NCBI GenBank assembly: GCA_905182435.1
Contig: CAJJBN010000030.1
Coordinates: 1-37,747 of the forward strand
Length of the DNA stretch: 37,747 nucleotides
DNA from: Opitutaceae bacterium BACL24 MAG-120322-bin51
Lineage (GTDB): Bacteria; Verrucomicrobiota; Verrucomicrobiia; Opitutales; Coraliomargaritaceae
Direction of reading: 5' to 3'
The translations under genes were made by a program, and so were the position numbers. Of the stretch, positions 8,693 to 19,636 are shown in pieces (position 1 is the first letter of the stretch; every line of letters begins with the position of its first letter). The notes under the pieces were generated by a model that made no database searches, was not told where the DNA came from, and worked only from the letters and a program-made list of their open reading frames with translations.

Positions 8693-9703
8693 TTAGAGGC
8701 TGGGCCAATCGTGGTCGGGGATAAGGGTGATGCCGTTGCTGCGGCCACTGAGTTGCCAGTAGAGGCCAGCTGCGGAGGGATCGCCTTCGAAGGGGAAGAG
8801 GATCGCGTTGCAGGGGTAGTTCGGGCGTGTCGCCATTGCGCCTTTGAAGAGTTGCACGCGGTCAGCTTCGGAGAGGCTTCGCTGACTGGGGTTGGGCGCG
8901 CTCGGCAGACCGTCGCTGATCAATAAGAGGCTGCTAGGCCGCTCTTTGAGGCTGCCGACGGTGCGCAGGGCTTTGGATAGGTCGGCGCCGCCGGAGGCTT
9001 GGAGCTGGTCGAGTCGCTCGAGTGTGGTGAGTAGAGCGCTATTGTCGTAAGGGTCGATATAGGGACTTGCGGCGCTGCCGGATACCGCCGAAGTGGCTTC
9101 ATTCATCTGCAAGATCGCAACTTTGGTGCCCTTTGGTATCGCAGCGATCACGGCACGCACGGCGGCTTTGGCGCGCAGCCATTTTGCGGCCTTGGCCCCG
9201 CCGCCGGTACGGATGATCTCGAGGGCGCTCTTAGCGTCTGCGGCCAGCATACTGCCGGAGTTTTCGAGTAGAATAATGGCACGTGGCCCGCGTAAGCGTA
9301 GTCCTGAAAGGTAGCTTTGGTCGGCGGAGGGACGATCGAGCCCTGCCACGGCGTCGACGGTTTCAGTTTTGGTATCGAGTGTCGCAAGTGCCTTAGTTTG
9401 ATCTTCGATGGCTTTGGCGAGGCGCTCTTGCGCGGCGGCAAGCTCCGCGACGCTGGTGGCATTGGCATCAGGTTGCGGATCAAGTGCGGCGATGTCTTTG
9501 TTTAGAGATTTTAGTTTGGCTTCAGCGGCCTCGATCGCTTGTTGCAGGGTTTCTTCAGCGGCGAGGGATTGTGTGGCTTCTTCTTGCGAGTCGATGATCT
9601 GGCTCTTGGCAGTGAGAATAAACAGCAGCAACACGGCACCGAAACCGCAACAGATGCAGTCGATAAATGACAGTGCGGAGCTTTGTGCTTCTCGGCGTTT
9701 CAT
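8693..9703 (-). CDS. Membrane-anchored VWA-like protein with ExbD/TolR-like N-terminus (VWA-2)
   Basis: A 336-residue paralogue-like partner of VWA-1 with the same plan: tail MKRREAQSS, one helix (ALSFIDCICCGFGAVLLLF, about 10-31, Asp15), a coiled coil (about 36-115) and a VWA fold (about 138-330). The metal site is degenerate: ENSGSM at 147-152, so the first Asp is Glu, while the later ISDGLPSAPN loop keeps its Asp. The two proteins share the near-identical SF(I/L)DC(I/L)CCGFGA block but differ strongly elsewhere, which points to specialised, non-redundant subunits. It lies between the channel gene, across a 196-bp repeat-rich spacer, and VWA-1. Confidence 0.85.
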   Translation of the reverse strand: MKRREAQSSALSFIDCICCGFGAVLLLFILTAKSQIIDSQEEATQSLAAEETLQQAIEAAEAKLKSLNKDIAALDPQPDANATSVAELAAAQERLAKAIEDQTKALATLDTKTETVDAVAGLDRPSADQSYLSGLRLRGPRAIILLENSGSMLAADAKSALEIIRTGGGAKAAKWLRAKAAVRAVIAAIPKGTKVAILQMNEATSAVSGSAASPYIDPYDNSALLTTLERLDQLQASGGADLSKALRTVGSLKERPSSLLLISDGLPSAPNPSQRSLSEADRVQLFKGAMATRPNYPCNAILFPFEGDPSAAGLYWQLSGRSNGITLIPDHDWPSL

Positions 9704-9712
9704 GGGTTGAGT

Positions 9713-9895
<183 letters not shown>

Positions 9896-9899
9896 GTGG

Positions 9900-10832
9900 T
9901 TAGTTAAGAGAGGCGCTGTCGTCTACCTGAGGTTCCTCGGGGGCGTTCTCGATCTCAATTTCGATTTCGGGGGCGGCCTCTTCGTCGCGGTCGTAGAGTT
10001 TATCGATGATTTGTTCGCGGCAGAAGGTCTGGAGGCGGAGGATGAGCCCTTCCTGGCCACTTTGTAGTAGGTGGATCAGCAGCATCAGCACGATGCTGAT
10101 GATCAGAGCGACGAGGGTCGAGTTGAAGGCGACGCCGAGCGCGTTGGTGACGCCGGAGATGTCGCCTTGCAGGGCTTCGTCAGCGCGGTGTAGTGCGACG
10201 CCGATGCCGCGGACAGTGCCGATAAAGCCGATGGATGGGATCGCCCATACCAAATAGCGCAGCATGGACAGTTCGCTCTCTTGCTGTTCGGAGGCGACTT
10301 CGAGGCGGCCCATGATGGTCTCGGTGGCTCCGGGCACGTTGCCCGTCATGTGGTAGCGCTCCAGACCGCGGGCCATGACGTAAGGGAGGATTTTATTTTT
10401 AAGATCGGGGCGCGCGCTCTTTTCGTCGATTTCGCCGGAGAGCTTCCCTGCGCGTTCGCGGGAGATATTGCGTGAGCCGCTGAGTAGATCGACTTCTGGT
10501 TCGGCGTCGATACCTTCGCTCTCAGGAGCGAAGCGTCCGAGGGCGGTAGCTTCGAAGTGAACGAGGATAAACTTATAGGCGAGGATCATGATGCCCCAGA
10601 GAAAGAGGGAGATGCAGACTTGTTGCTCGTAATCTTTAAGAATCACGAAGATTCCAGAGGATGAGCTGGCACCCTCGACGCCATAGCTTTGCGCGAGTGC
10701 GGCTTTATCTGCGGCTGGTCGAATCAGCCCGCTGTAGAGCACGCCGACAAAAATAAAGGAGGCGATCAGGCCGAGGCTGAAAATGAGGCCTTTGACTGAG
10801 AAGAGGCCGCGTTCGGGGTTTCGTAAGCTCAT
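9900..10832 (-). CDS. MotA/TolQ/ExbB-type proton channel protein
   Basis: A 310-residue membrane protein. Predicted helices are at about 14-34, 72-92, 193-212 and 230-256, with a charged cytoplasmic stretch between the second and third. The MotA/TolQ/ExbB signature is clear: WAIPSIGFIGTVRGIGVAL (Thr206, matching TolQ T145) and NALGVAFNSTLVALIISI (Thr239, matching T178), the residues that line the proton path. A first helix far upstream and an acidic C-terminus are additions to the minimal ExbB plan. I start at the ATG at 10832; a TTG at 10877 would add 15 poor residues. It heads an operon with two VWA proteins that look like its B subunits. Confidence 0.88.
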   Translation of the reverse strand: MSLRNPERGLFSVKGLIFSLGLIASFIFVGVLYSGLIRPAADKAALAQSYGVEGASSSSGIFVILKDYEQQVCISLFLWGIMILAYKFILVHFEATALGRFAPESEGIDAEPEVDLLSGSRNISRERAGKLSGEIDEKSARPDLKNKILPYVMARGLERYHMTGNVPGATETIMGRLEVASEQQESELSMLRYLVWAIPSIGFIGTVRGIGVALHRADEALQGDISGVTNALGVAFNSTLVALIISIVLMLLIHLLQSGQEGLILRLQTFCREQIIDKLYDRDEEAAPEIEIEIENAPEEPQVDDSASLN

Positions 10833-10996
10833 AGGTGTCGTGTGGTATGTGAAGATCGGGGCGCTTTGCCTAGGCAATAAATAAAAAAGTGGTGATGTCG
10901 GAGTCGTATCGACTTGGGCTGTGGCTGTATTTCCCGACTCATCCTGCGATTTATTCTCGATATTGCAATTTCCTTACTAAACAATAGTCTGCAGTT

Positions 10997-11545
10997 ATGT
11001 TTAAAGCTACACTCACTCCTCTTCTCTTATGCGCTGCGTTACTTTTTAGCGGATGTTCATCGACTAATAGTGGCAATACGGGGCGCAATGTCGGTATTGC
11101 AGCCGGTGCGATTTTGGGCGCTGTGATTGGGGCTCAGCTCGGCGACGGCAGTGGGGCGAATGTGGCCGCGGGTGCTGCGGCGGGTGCTGCACTGGGTGGC
11201 TTGGGTGGTAGCAAGTATGACAAGAACAAGGAGGAACTTGAAGCCGCGGAGGCTCAGCGGCAGTATGAGTATGATCAAGAAGCACAAGCTCAGGTGAAGC
11301 TGGAAGAAGAAATTCAGACCTTGGAGGCGAAAAGGGTGCGTGATGAGATTGCGCGTAATTCAACCACATCTGATGTCAGCGCGGCAGAGCGTGAGGCAGC
11401 GCGCCTCGAAGCAGAGTTGGCCGTGAAGAAAAAGGCCTATGAGGATTCTCAAGCGCGAGCGAAGCGCATCCAAGAAGCACAGGCGCGCGTTGCCAAAGCT
11501 CAAGAAGAGCTCGCTGAGATGGAGCGTCAGGCAAACGGCGGCTAA
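10997..11545 (+). CDS. Glycine-zipper lipoprotein with coiled-coil tail
   Basis: A 182-residue protein. A signal peptide ends in the lipobox LFSGC (Cys20), so it should be lipidated and probably sent to the outer membrane. Residues about 33-70 form a Gly/Ala zipper (NVGIAAGAILGAVIGAQLG, then AAGAAAGAALGGLGG) of the 17-kDa-antigen/YMGG type, which packs as a helical hairpin in membranes. Residues about 75-180 are a highly charged coiled coil rich in Glu, Ala, Lys and Gln. It is divergent from the ExbB-VWA operon, with 164 bp between starts; a link to that system is possible but not shown. Confidence 0.85.
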   Translation: MFKATLTPLLLCAALLFSGCSSTNSGNTGRNVGIAAGAILGAVIGAQLGDGSGANVAAGAAAGAALGGLGGSKYDKNKEELEAAEAQRQYEYDQEAQAQVKLEEEIQTLEAKRVRDEIARNSTTSDVSAAEREAARLEAELAVKKKAYEDSQARAKRIQEAQARVAKAQEELAEMERQANGG

Positions 11546-11743
11546 TTGTAGCGGAGCTGTTTGATAATCACTGTATGCGCTAGTGGCGAATCACGCGTAG
11601 TTCCCGGTTCGAATCTGCCGGCCTGTGTGTATGGATTAGGGTAACTCGACAGCGTTATACTTTAATGCTTTTATTTGTTAGGTGCTTGTCGTATACAAGT
11701 TACTAATAGTCATTCTTGGCCTTTTTCCCAAATACGATCTAAA

Positions 11744-12756
11744 ATGAAATCATCGCAATATATTGATATTCTAGGGCAAAAAGTCCCTAAGCGAACTGTG
11801 CTTTTTGTAGTTGGGTCAGTAACGATTGTCGTTGGGGGTGTCGTCGGACTGCTGTATTATTTGTTGCTGGCCGGCAGTGCGCCTATCGTTGCAACAGCTG
11901 CAACACCTGCAACACCTGCAACAGTTACAACACCTGCAACAGCTACAACACCTGCAACAGTTACAACACCTGCAACACCGACTGCAATGGTGGTGGAGCC
12001 GAATGTCCGCCATCGCGTGAATCAGTCAAATAGTAAGATGTCGTCGCAGTCTTCATTAGTGACCCTGTTGGAGAGACATTTAGAGGCAACACAGCTTAGT
12101 GCGGTAGATTCTTTGATTGTACATGGGGCGGCTTCGGCATCTACTGTGACCTGCGAATTAGTGATGATGGCGCGTCGCCCGAATCTGTATACATTAAAAA
12201 CAGAGGGTATTGGCTTCGAGTATACCTCAGAGCTTGGTTATAATGGACAGATCGGATGGTCTAGGCTGGATTTACTCAATTTAAATAAAGACGATGTCGA
12301 GTTCTTTACGCGGGTGGCATTGTTTGAGAGTTCGCTCGCACACCTAGCATGGAGCTATCAATCTCGTCAGGCAGTTGAATCTGGGCTTGAGTCGGTGTTG
12401 GAGCGTTTGCCTAATGAGCAATGGCAAGGGCGCGTTTGTGCGGTGGTCGTGAGTCGTGGGCTATTGCCGATCTCCATTTATCATTATATCGATCAGCAGA
12501 GCAATGAGGAAGTCTATCGCCGGACTCAAGCTCTGAGAGGAACAGATTTGGTGGATCTAGAAATGCACCTTGCGCCGTCTGATGCCGCGGCATCTCCTCG
12601 TCTGCCTATGGGCTATGAACTCTACTTTGATGGCACGTTACATGACACCATAGCGATCACTAAAATTCGGCCGAATCGTGGGGTGTTTAAATCGCGTTTC
12701 GATGCCCCTTCAGATGCCACTGCGACGGGCTTATCGCCTCGTGCGGCGCGCGCTAA

Positions 12757-12760
<4 letters not shown>
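11744..12760 (+). CDS. Membrane-anchored hypothetical protein with Ala/Thr/Pro linker
   Basis: I do not recognise this gene with confidence. From the ATG at 11744 it gives 338 residues: cytoplasmic tail 1-18, one helix at about 19-43, a low-complexity linker at about 51-81 of ATPATVTTP repeats, and a soluble domain from about 95. The soluble domain opens SLVTLLERHLEATQLSAVDS and then predicts mainly beta strands, a pattern seen in LolA/DUF2092-like lipoprotein-carrier folds; that is only a suggestion. Its stop shares the palindromic ttaa with the stop of ccsA on the other strand. The linker is built from 18-bp DNA repeats, so its length could vary between strains. Confidence 0.75.
11915..11979 (+). 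repeat. 18-bp in-frame tandem repeat in the linker
   Basis: Three full units of cctgcaacagytacaaca (11915-11932, 11933-11950, 11951-11968) and a partial fourth to 11979, preceded by one half unit. As 18 is a multiple of three, copy changes alter linker length without breaking the frame. Confidence 0.9.
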
Positions 12761-14669
<1,909 letters not shown>

Positions 14670-14670
<1 letters not shown>

Positions 14671-15851
14671 TAGGCGGTAGCGCGTTTTTTGAGGAATTTA
14701 AAGAAATGCATGCCGAACTGAACGAGCATGCCGACTCCCATTAGTAGTACGCTGACGTAGGGCAGGATCCAGCCTGGATTCCGCACGACTTGGAAGATCG
14801 AGGTGCGGTCGTCATTGGCGAAAGAGGCTTGATAAAAGGTCAGGCCTTCGTAGCGCAGTGGGTGATTCATATAGATCAGCGCTTTTTGATTTTTGGTGGT
14901 ATCGCTGTGGCGCACCATCACTTCACTGGAGTAGTTGAAGGGGATTTCGGTGCCAGGATATTTCTCGTGGGAGAAATCGACCAACTCGACTGCGAATGGA
15001 TAATAGTGGCGCTTCAGTCGGAGGACAATCTCCCAGCTTTGTTCGCCGAGAGTCACCATTTGCGGTGGGAAGCGATCGTCGATGACATTCGAAACCAACC
15101 AGATGCCGAGTGAACCCTCGGGGCTGAGCACTTCGACGTAAGCAGTGGCGGTGTTGATCTGATTCTCCGCATATGTAACCGCAGTCGGTGTGACGACGAC
15201 GTTCATCTTAACTGCGACACCTTGGTTGGCGGGAGACTCGACTGGTGCGGCCCCCTCTTGGGAACGGCCGATTTGTGCGTTCGGATAGTAACTGACGGTG
15301 CGGATGGTCAGTGGACTCTCTGGCACGGCGACTGTTCTACCTGGTTTGAGCAGTGCGATGGGGATGCTATGCACGGTGTCGAAATTGGCGTGCATGCGGT
15401 CAATCAACACGAGCTCGTTGTCGCGATATTCTTGGGAGTAGTTACTGCTGGCGCCCTCATCGACGGGCATTTGGCTTTCTTCAGACAGCACGTCGGTCAG
15501 CAACTCGCTAATGAGTAGCAGGATCAGTCCGATGTGGATCAGGAAGATGCCGGCTTTCTTGGCGCTTAATGTAAACCGAGTGACGTGGGCGGCTACGAGA
15601 TTGATCAGCAGCATGCCGCCGAGCAAGTAACCACCTGGCATCGGGATGCGCAGCCAGTAGAGCTTATCGTATGCGATCCATGCTTCGGGGTAAGCCCATA
15701 TCGCTAGAGCGCTTTCGAAGTAGTCCTTCTGTGTTTTCCAGATGCCAGTTTCGACTTGTGCGAGTGTGCCAAAAAAAATCAGCACCATCGACAAAGAGAG
15801 CAGGACGACAGTAAGTCGTAGTGATGCAAAGAATTGAAGCAACGCTTTCAT
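14670..15851 (-). CDS. resB: Cytochrome c biogenesis protein ResB-like
   Basis: A 393-residue partner of CcsA. The ResB N-terminal motif is FFASLRLTVVLLSLSMVLIF with GTLAQVETGIW. Three helices lie at about 10-32, 72-92 and 98-120, then a periplasmic beta-rich domain of some 230 residues, and a last helix around 360-385. The domain holds the usual late block YMNHPLRYEGLTFYQASFAND. ResB holds apocytochrome and heme with CcsA. The gene is in an operon: lipoprotein, 3-bp gap, resB, 1-bp overlap, ccsA. Length is shorter than plastid Ccs1 but normal for bacterial split forms. Confidence 0.9.
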
Positions 15852-15854
15852 TAT

Positions 15855-16502
15855 TTAGTGGGCGTGGTCCTCGATTTGGATCGAATCGAGGAATAGCTTC
15901 ATGGATGCTTCGTTGGCAAGCACAGTGGGAGTGTCGCCGAGCATTTTCACGAACCAAGTGCTGCCATGGAAGGGCAGGAGTGCGCCGAGGATGCTTTGCG
16001 TTTCGCCTTCGAGACGCACGTAGAGTCCGCGGTGCCCTGAAATGTCATAAGCTGTAGTAAAGGCGGGCAAGTCTTCGTCCGTGGCTGCTTCGAGGCCGAC
16101 TTGACCGCGCCAGCGGTTAATGTTGGCGAGGCGTCCGCCAACATCGCCAGGGAAAGTGAGGATGGTGATTTCGGCACTGCCAGTGTCGGCGGTGACCTTG
16201 AGATTCGCTTTGCGGATGCCGCTTGCGGCGAGTTTTTTCCAGCCTTCAGGAGTGATGAAGTCGACTTCGCCAGCTTCGTTGGCCGCTTGTTGCATGCCGG
16301 GCAGCACGTTCATCTTACTTGGAGCGCTCGTTTCTGGCGTGGTTGCCGCTGCCATCGTTGGCATCGCGTCGGCGCGTTGCTCCTTCGGGATTTGGTAGGT
16401 CACGGGTTGCGCTTGATCACAAGCACTCAAGCAGAGTGCTGCGATGCCGGCCACTATCAGTGGCAGGCGTTGAAGGTAATGGGAGTGGATACGCGAGATC
16501 AT
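15855..16502 (-). CDS. Predicted lipoprotein leading the cytochrome c maturation operon
   Basis: A 215-residue protein. The signal peptide ends in LCLSAC (Cys28), so it should be lipid-anchored facing the periplasm. A Thr/Ala/Pro linker (about 48-65) precedes a soluble domain with FITPEGWKKLAASGIRKANL, AEITILTFPGDVGG and GLYVRLEGETQSILGALLP. The layout (amphiphilic strand, 'PEGW', late FVKMLGDTP) resembles lipoproteins found beside ResB/CcsA genes in PVC bacteria, but I cannot name a family. Position three bases before resB makes a role in the cytochrome c pathway likely. Confidence 0.8.
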   Translation of the reverse strand: MISRIHSHYLQRLPLIVAGIAALCLSACDQAQPVTYQIPKEQRADAMPTMAAATTPETSAPSKMNVLPGMQQAANEAGEVDFITPEGWKKLAASGIRKANLKVTADTGSAEITILTFPGDVGGRLANINRWRGQVGLEAATDEDLPAFTTAYDISGHRGLYVRLEGETQSILGALLPFHGSTWFVKMLGDTPTVLANEASMKLFLDSIQIEDHAH

Positions 16503-16626
16503 ATGGACATAAAGAAGTGCAAGTAAGTCTCGATTTAGTCAACTGCGTGAACTTCCTATTCTTCAAGCTAATCGCAATGATTAGCCTGGCGCGGAATGAA
16601 ACGGCCGTGCGAAATCGACAAGCCGC

Positions 16627-17729
16627 CTAGTTGTTGAAGCGGAAGAGTGTCACGTCGCCGTCTTTAAATTCGTATTCTTTGCCTTCGAGTCGGTATTTGC
16701 CTGCTTCGCGTGCTTTGGCGACGTTGCCTGCTTCGATCAGATCGTCGTAGGCGACCACTTCAGCTTTAATGAAGCCTGATTCGAAGTCGGTATGGATGAC
16801 GCCAGCACATTGCGGTGCTTTCATGCCTGTTTTAAAAGTCCATGCACGCACTTCTTGTACGCCCGCAGTAAAGTAGGAGGCGAGGCCGAGCAGATCGTAG
16901 GTCGCACGAATGAGGAGCGACACGCCAGAATCCTGTACGCCGAGTGATTCGAGATATTCTGAAGCTTCTTCGTCGTCAAAGTCGATTAGCTCCGCTTCGA
17001 CGGAGGCTGAAACTACGCAAGTACCTGCACCGTGGTGCTCATGGGCAAATTTCTCGACGGCGGTGACGTAGGCATTGCCCGAGTAGTCGGCTAGGTCTGA
17101 TTCGGAAACATTGCAGGCATAGAGCACTGGTTTTGCTGAAAGTAGGCAGAGGCGCTTGAGCGCGGCCTGTTCGTCGTCCGATAAGTCGAGCGTGATCGCT
17201 GGCTTGGTCTCGTTTAGGTGTGGCAGCAGGCGCTCGATCAGTGCGACGTTTTCGGCGGCTTCTTTATCGCCACCGCGCGCTTTCTTTACGAGCTTATCTT
17301 GTTGGCCTTCCAGTGAGGTGATGTCGGCGAGTATGAGCTCAGTGTTGATCACTTCGATATCACGCAGTGGGTCAATGCCGGACAAGGTGTGGATGATGTC
17401 GTCATCGTCGAAACAACGCACGACGTGCACGATGGCATCGACCTCGCGGATGTTGGCGAGGAACTTGTTCCCAAGGCCTTCCCCCTTACTGGCGCCAGCG
17501 ACGAGGCCGGCGATATCGACGAACTCAATCGCCGCAGGGATGACCTTATTCGTCTTGGAGATCTCACGCAGAGGCTCTAGGCGGCTGTCCGGCACTTGAA
17601 CGACGCCCACGTTTGGGTCGATCGTGCAAAACGGATAGTTTGCCGATCCGCCTTACGTGTGCGCGTAAGAGCATTGAACAGTGTACTTTTGCCCACATTG
17701 GGGAGACCTACGATACCAGCTTGAAGCAT
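16627..17729 (-). CDS. ychF: Redox-regulated ATPase YchF (OLA1 family), frameshifted near the N-terminus
   Basis: YchF is a universally conserved P-loop ATPase that binds ribosomes. From the ATG at 17729 the frame reads [20 protein letters not shown] (G1 P-loop) then TRTRKAD and goes out of frame. Restoring one base at 17644-17645 gives [20 protein letters not shown], joining the main frame, which continues with [20 protein letters not shown] (G3), [12 protein letters not shown] and the C-terminal TGS domain ending [11 protein letters not shown]. Without the repair, only 327 residues lacking the P-loop could be made from 17610, which would be inactive. The corrected length of about 367 is normal. 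Confidence 0.9.
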
Positions 17730-17863
17730 AATTGTGAGAAAATGCGAAGGGGCCGCTCGGGTGCAATGTTAAACCGTCAGCGAATATTGCGCAAGGACTC
17801 GCTGTGTTTGACTTTGAGTTTAATAAGCTATTTTAATTCCAGTAACTATTACTCGTTGCATAA

Positions 17864-19009
17864 GTGAAACAAGCCGAAGAAATTAATACCGAAGGATCTC
17901 GTATTCTTGTCGTGGACGACGACGAGATCATTCGTATGTTATTACGCCGCTTGCTTGAGCGCAGTGGATTCGTGGTCGATGAGGCCGATTCTGGCGAAAG
18001 TGCGATCGAGTGTATCGAAGCGCATGAGCCAGATCTGATCCTGCTCGACGTTATTATGGATGGTATCGACGGCTTTGTGACTTGTCGAAAGATTAAGAAG
18101 ATGCGGGGCCTGAAGGAGGTGCCGATTATTTTTGTAACGGGCCGTTCTGACACCAGTTCGATCGTCGAAGGGCTCGATGCGGGCGGCTGTGACTATGTCG
18201 CAAAGCCGATCAATCGCCACGAGGCCTTGGCTCGTATGCGGAATCACTTAAAGATGCGTGTATTGATGGGCTGCCAACGTGAATTTATTAATCGATTAAA
18301 GGAAGACAAGCTCGCTAAAAATCGCATCATTGGTGTCGCATCGCATGATTTACGCAATCCGTTGGCCTCGATTCGTGGCCTTTCAGATTTCCTCGCTGAG
18401 AGCGGTCCACTCAATCATGAGCAGAAAGAAATTGCAGATACGATTCAATCGACTTCAGCCTCGATGCTGCATCTGGTTGATGAATTACTCGATCTCTCGG
18501 TGATTGAAAGTGGCGAAGAGCATTCAAACGCAGAGCCTTGTCAGGTGCGTGAGGTGATCTCTTCTTCACTCAATATTTATCAGTTCACCGCGAATGAGAA
18601 GTCCATTAAGTTGGAATTAGACGACCGCGGCATGCCAGACCTGTTGATGCTCGATAAGGCTCAATTCCGTCGCTTGATGGATAACTTGTTAAGCAATGCG
18701 GTCAAGTATTCGCCTTTTTGCTCTTTTATTCGAGTGATCACCGAGCAAGTGAACGGGATCTTTAAAATCGTGATCGAAGATGAAGGCCCCGGTATTCCAG
18801 AGGACGAAATGCATAAGTTGTTTACTCATTTCGGAAAGACGTCGGTGCAGCCGACTGGCAATGAGAGCAGTACGGGACTCGGTCTCGCAATCTGTAAGGA
18901 GATCGCTGAGCTGCATCGTGGCAAAGTGTACGCCGAGAATCCCGAGGGTCGAGTGGGCGCGCGTTTCACTATCGAACTGGATACGCAGGTGCTTGCTGTT
19001 TGCACCTAG
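17864..19009 (+). CDS. Response regulator-histidine kinase fusion (REC-HisKA-HATPase)
   Basis: A 381-residue cytoplasmic signalling protein with the receiver first. The REC domain (about 12-128) has acidic pocket Asp18-20, phosphoacceptor Asp62 (LILLDVIMDG), Thr92 and Lys114. The HisKA domain has the H-box ASHDLRNPLASIRG with His161. The ATPase domain has the N-box DNLLSNAVKYS, G1 EDEGPGIP and G2 GLGLAI. There is no membrane or PAS input, so the REC domain is probably the input. The start is GTG at 17864, just after an in-frame TAA; no ribosome site is seen. A second protein of this plan lies at 24682. Confidence 0.92.
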   Translation: MKQAEEINTEGSRILVVDDDEIIRMLLRRLLERSGFVVDEADSGESAIECIEAHEPDLILLDVIMDGIDGFVTCRKIKKMRGLKEVPIIFVTGRSDTSSIVEGLDAGGCDYVAKPINRHEALARMRNHLKMRVLMGCQREFINRLKEDKLAKNRIIGVASHDLRNPLASIRGLSDFLAESGPLNHEQKEIADTIQSTSASMLHLVDELLDLSVIESGEEHSNAEPCQVREVISSSLNIYQFTANEKSIKLELDDRGMPDLLMLDKAQFRRLMDNLLSNAVKYSPFCSFIRVITEQVNGIFKIVIEDEGPGIPEDEMHKLFTHFGKTSVQPTGNESSTGLGLAICKEIAELHRGKVYAENPEGRVGARFTIELDTQVLAVCT

Positions 19010-19566
19010 CGAAGTGGCGCAAATGATAGGGAGGCTGCTCGGATACCCGCTTTAAAACGGGTTCATCGTTGATTGCCGGGAAAGTCTCGATTGAGACGAC
19101 AGGCCGTTTCAATCTGAGAGGCAACGGGTTCCTTTTGGGCGGAGCTGTGTTTGAGCCATTGAGTGCGATAGGAGCGTGGGCGACTCGCCCACGTATGCTC
19201 CTGTCTCGCTGTAATAGCGAGGGCGAGTCGCCCTCCCTCCTGTGCTTACCCTTTGTGCGCTAATCGTCGATGATTGCCACGTTCGAGAAGCAAGATTACA
19301 GAGGCATTTCACCTAGCTGAAGCAACACTGAACTATAACGCGCTACGCTCGAAGTGTGCGCACTGCTATAATTCTGCTAAAAGTAGACTTTATCCGTTCG
19401 TCAGATGTGCAAGTACCGCCCATTTTAGTCAATTCAAATGGTGAAAATCAAGGGTCGTACATTTTAGCCAAAATTTCTCGGCACATTGGGAGATGCGCAC
19501 CCATACGACTGTTCCGCGCAGATGTGGTTGAATTCACTGCAATATTAATTATAACCTGTAGATAAT
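19010..19566. other. Non-coding gap of about 560 bp
   Basis: No frame in this gap has family-like protein. It holds the inverted REP-like pair at 19171-19240. The part from 19317 to 19566 is AT-richer, with no terminator or RNA gene that I can support. The promoter of the oxidase gene should lie near its right end. Confidence 0.6.
19171..19240. repeat. Inverted pair of REP-like hairpins with GGAG heads
   Basis: Left unit: ggag then cgtgggcga-c-tcgcccacg (19171-19193). Right unit, on the minus strand: ggagggagggcga then tcgccctc (19240-19219). Between them is a third hairpin ctcgct-gtaat-agcgag. A GTAG or GGAG tetranucleotide 5' of an imperfect hairpin is the known REP layout. Confidence 0.65.
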
Positions 19567-19636
19567 ATGAGTCGTCAACCTAGTCGCGAAAATACAGAGT
19601 AATAACAAGCTCACCAGCCATACGGCAATAAAGGCC

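Noticed and set aside
11816..12013. A minus-strand Cys-rich frame (CCRCC repeats)
   Set aside because: It is only the reverse reading of the 18-bp repeat in the linker, not a metallothionein.
17610..17610. GTG at 17610 as the true ychF start
   Set aside because: It would remove the P-loop, which is encoded just upstream in another frame.
19080..19130. ggaaagtctcgattgagacgac as part of RNase P RNA
   Set aside because: Only a short resemblance to one conserved segment; the rest of the P RNA core and its pairing are absent.
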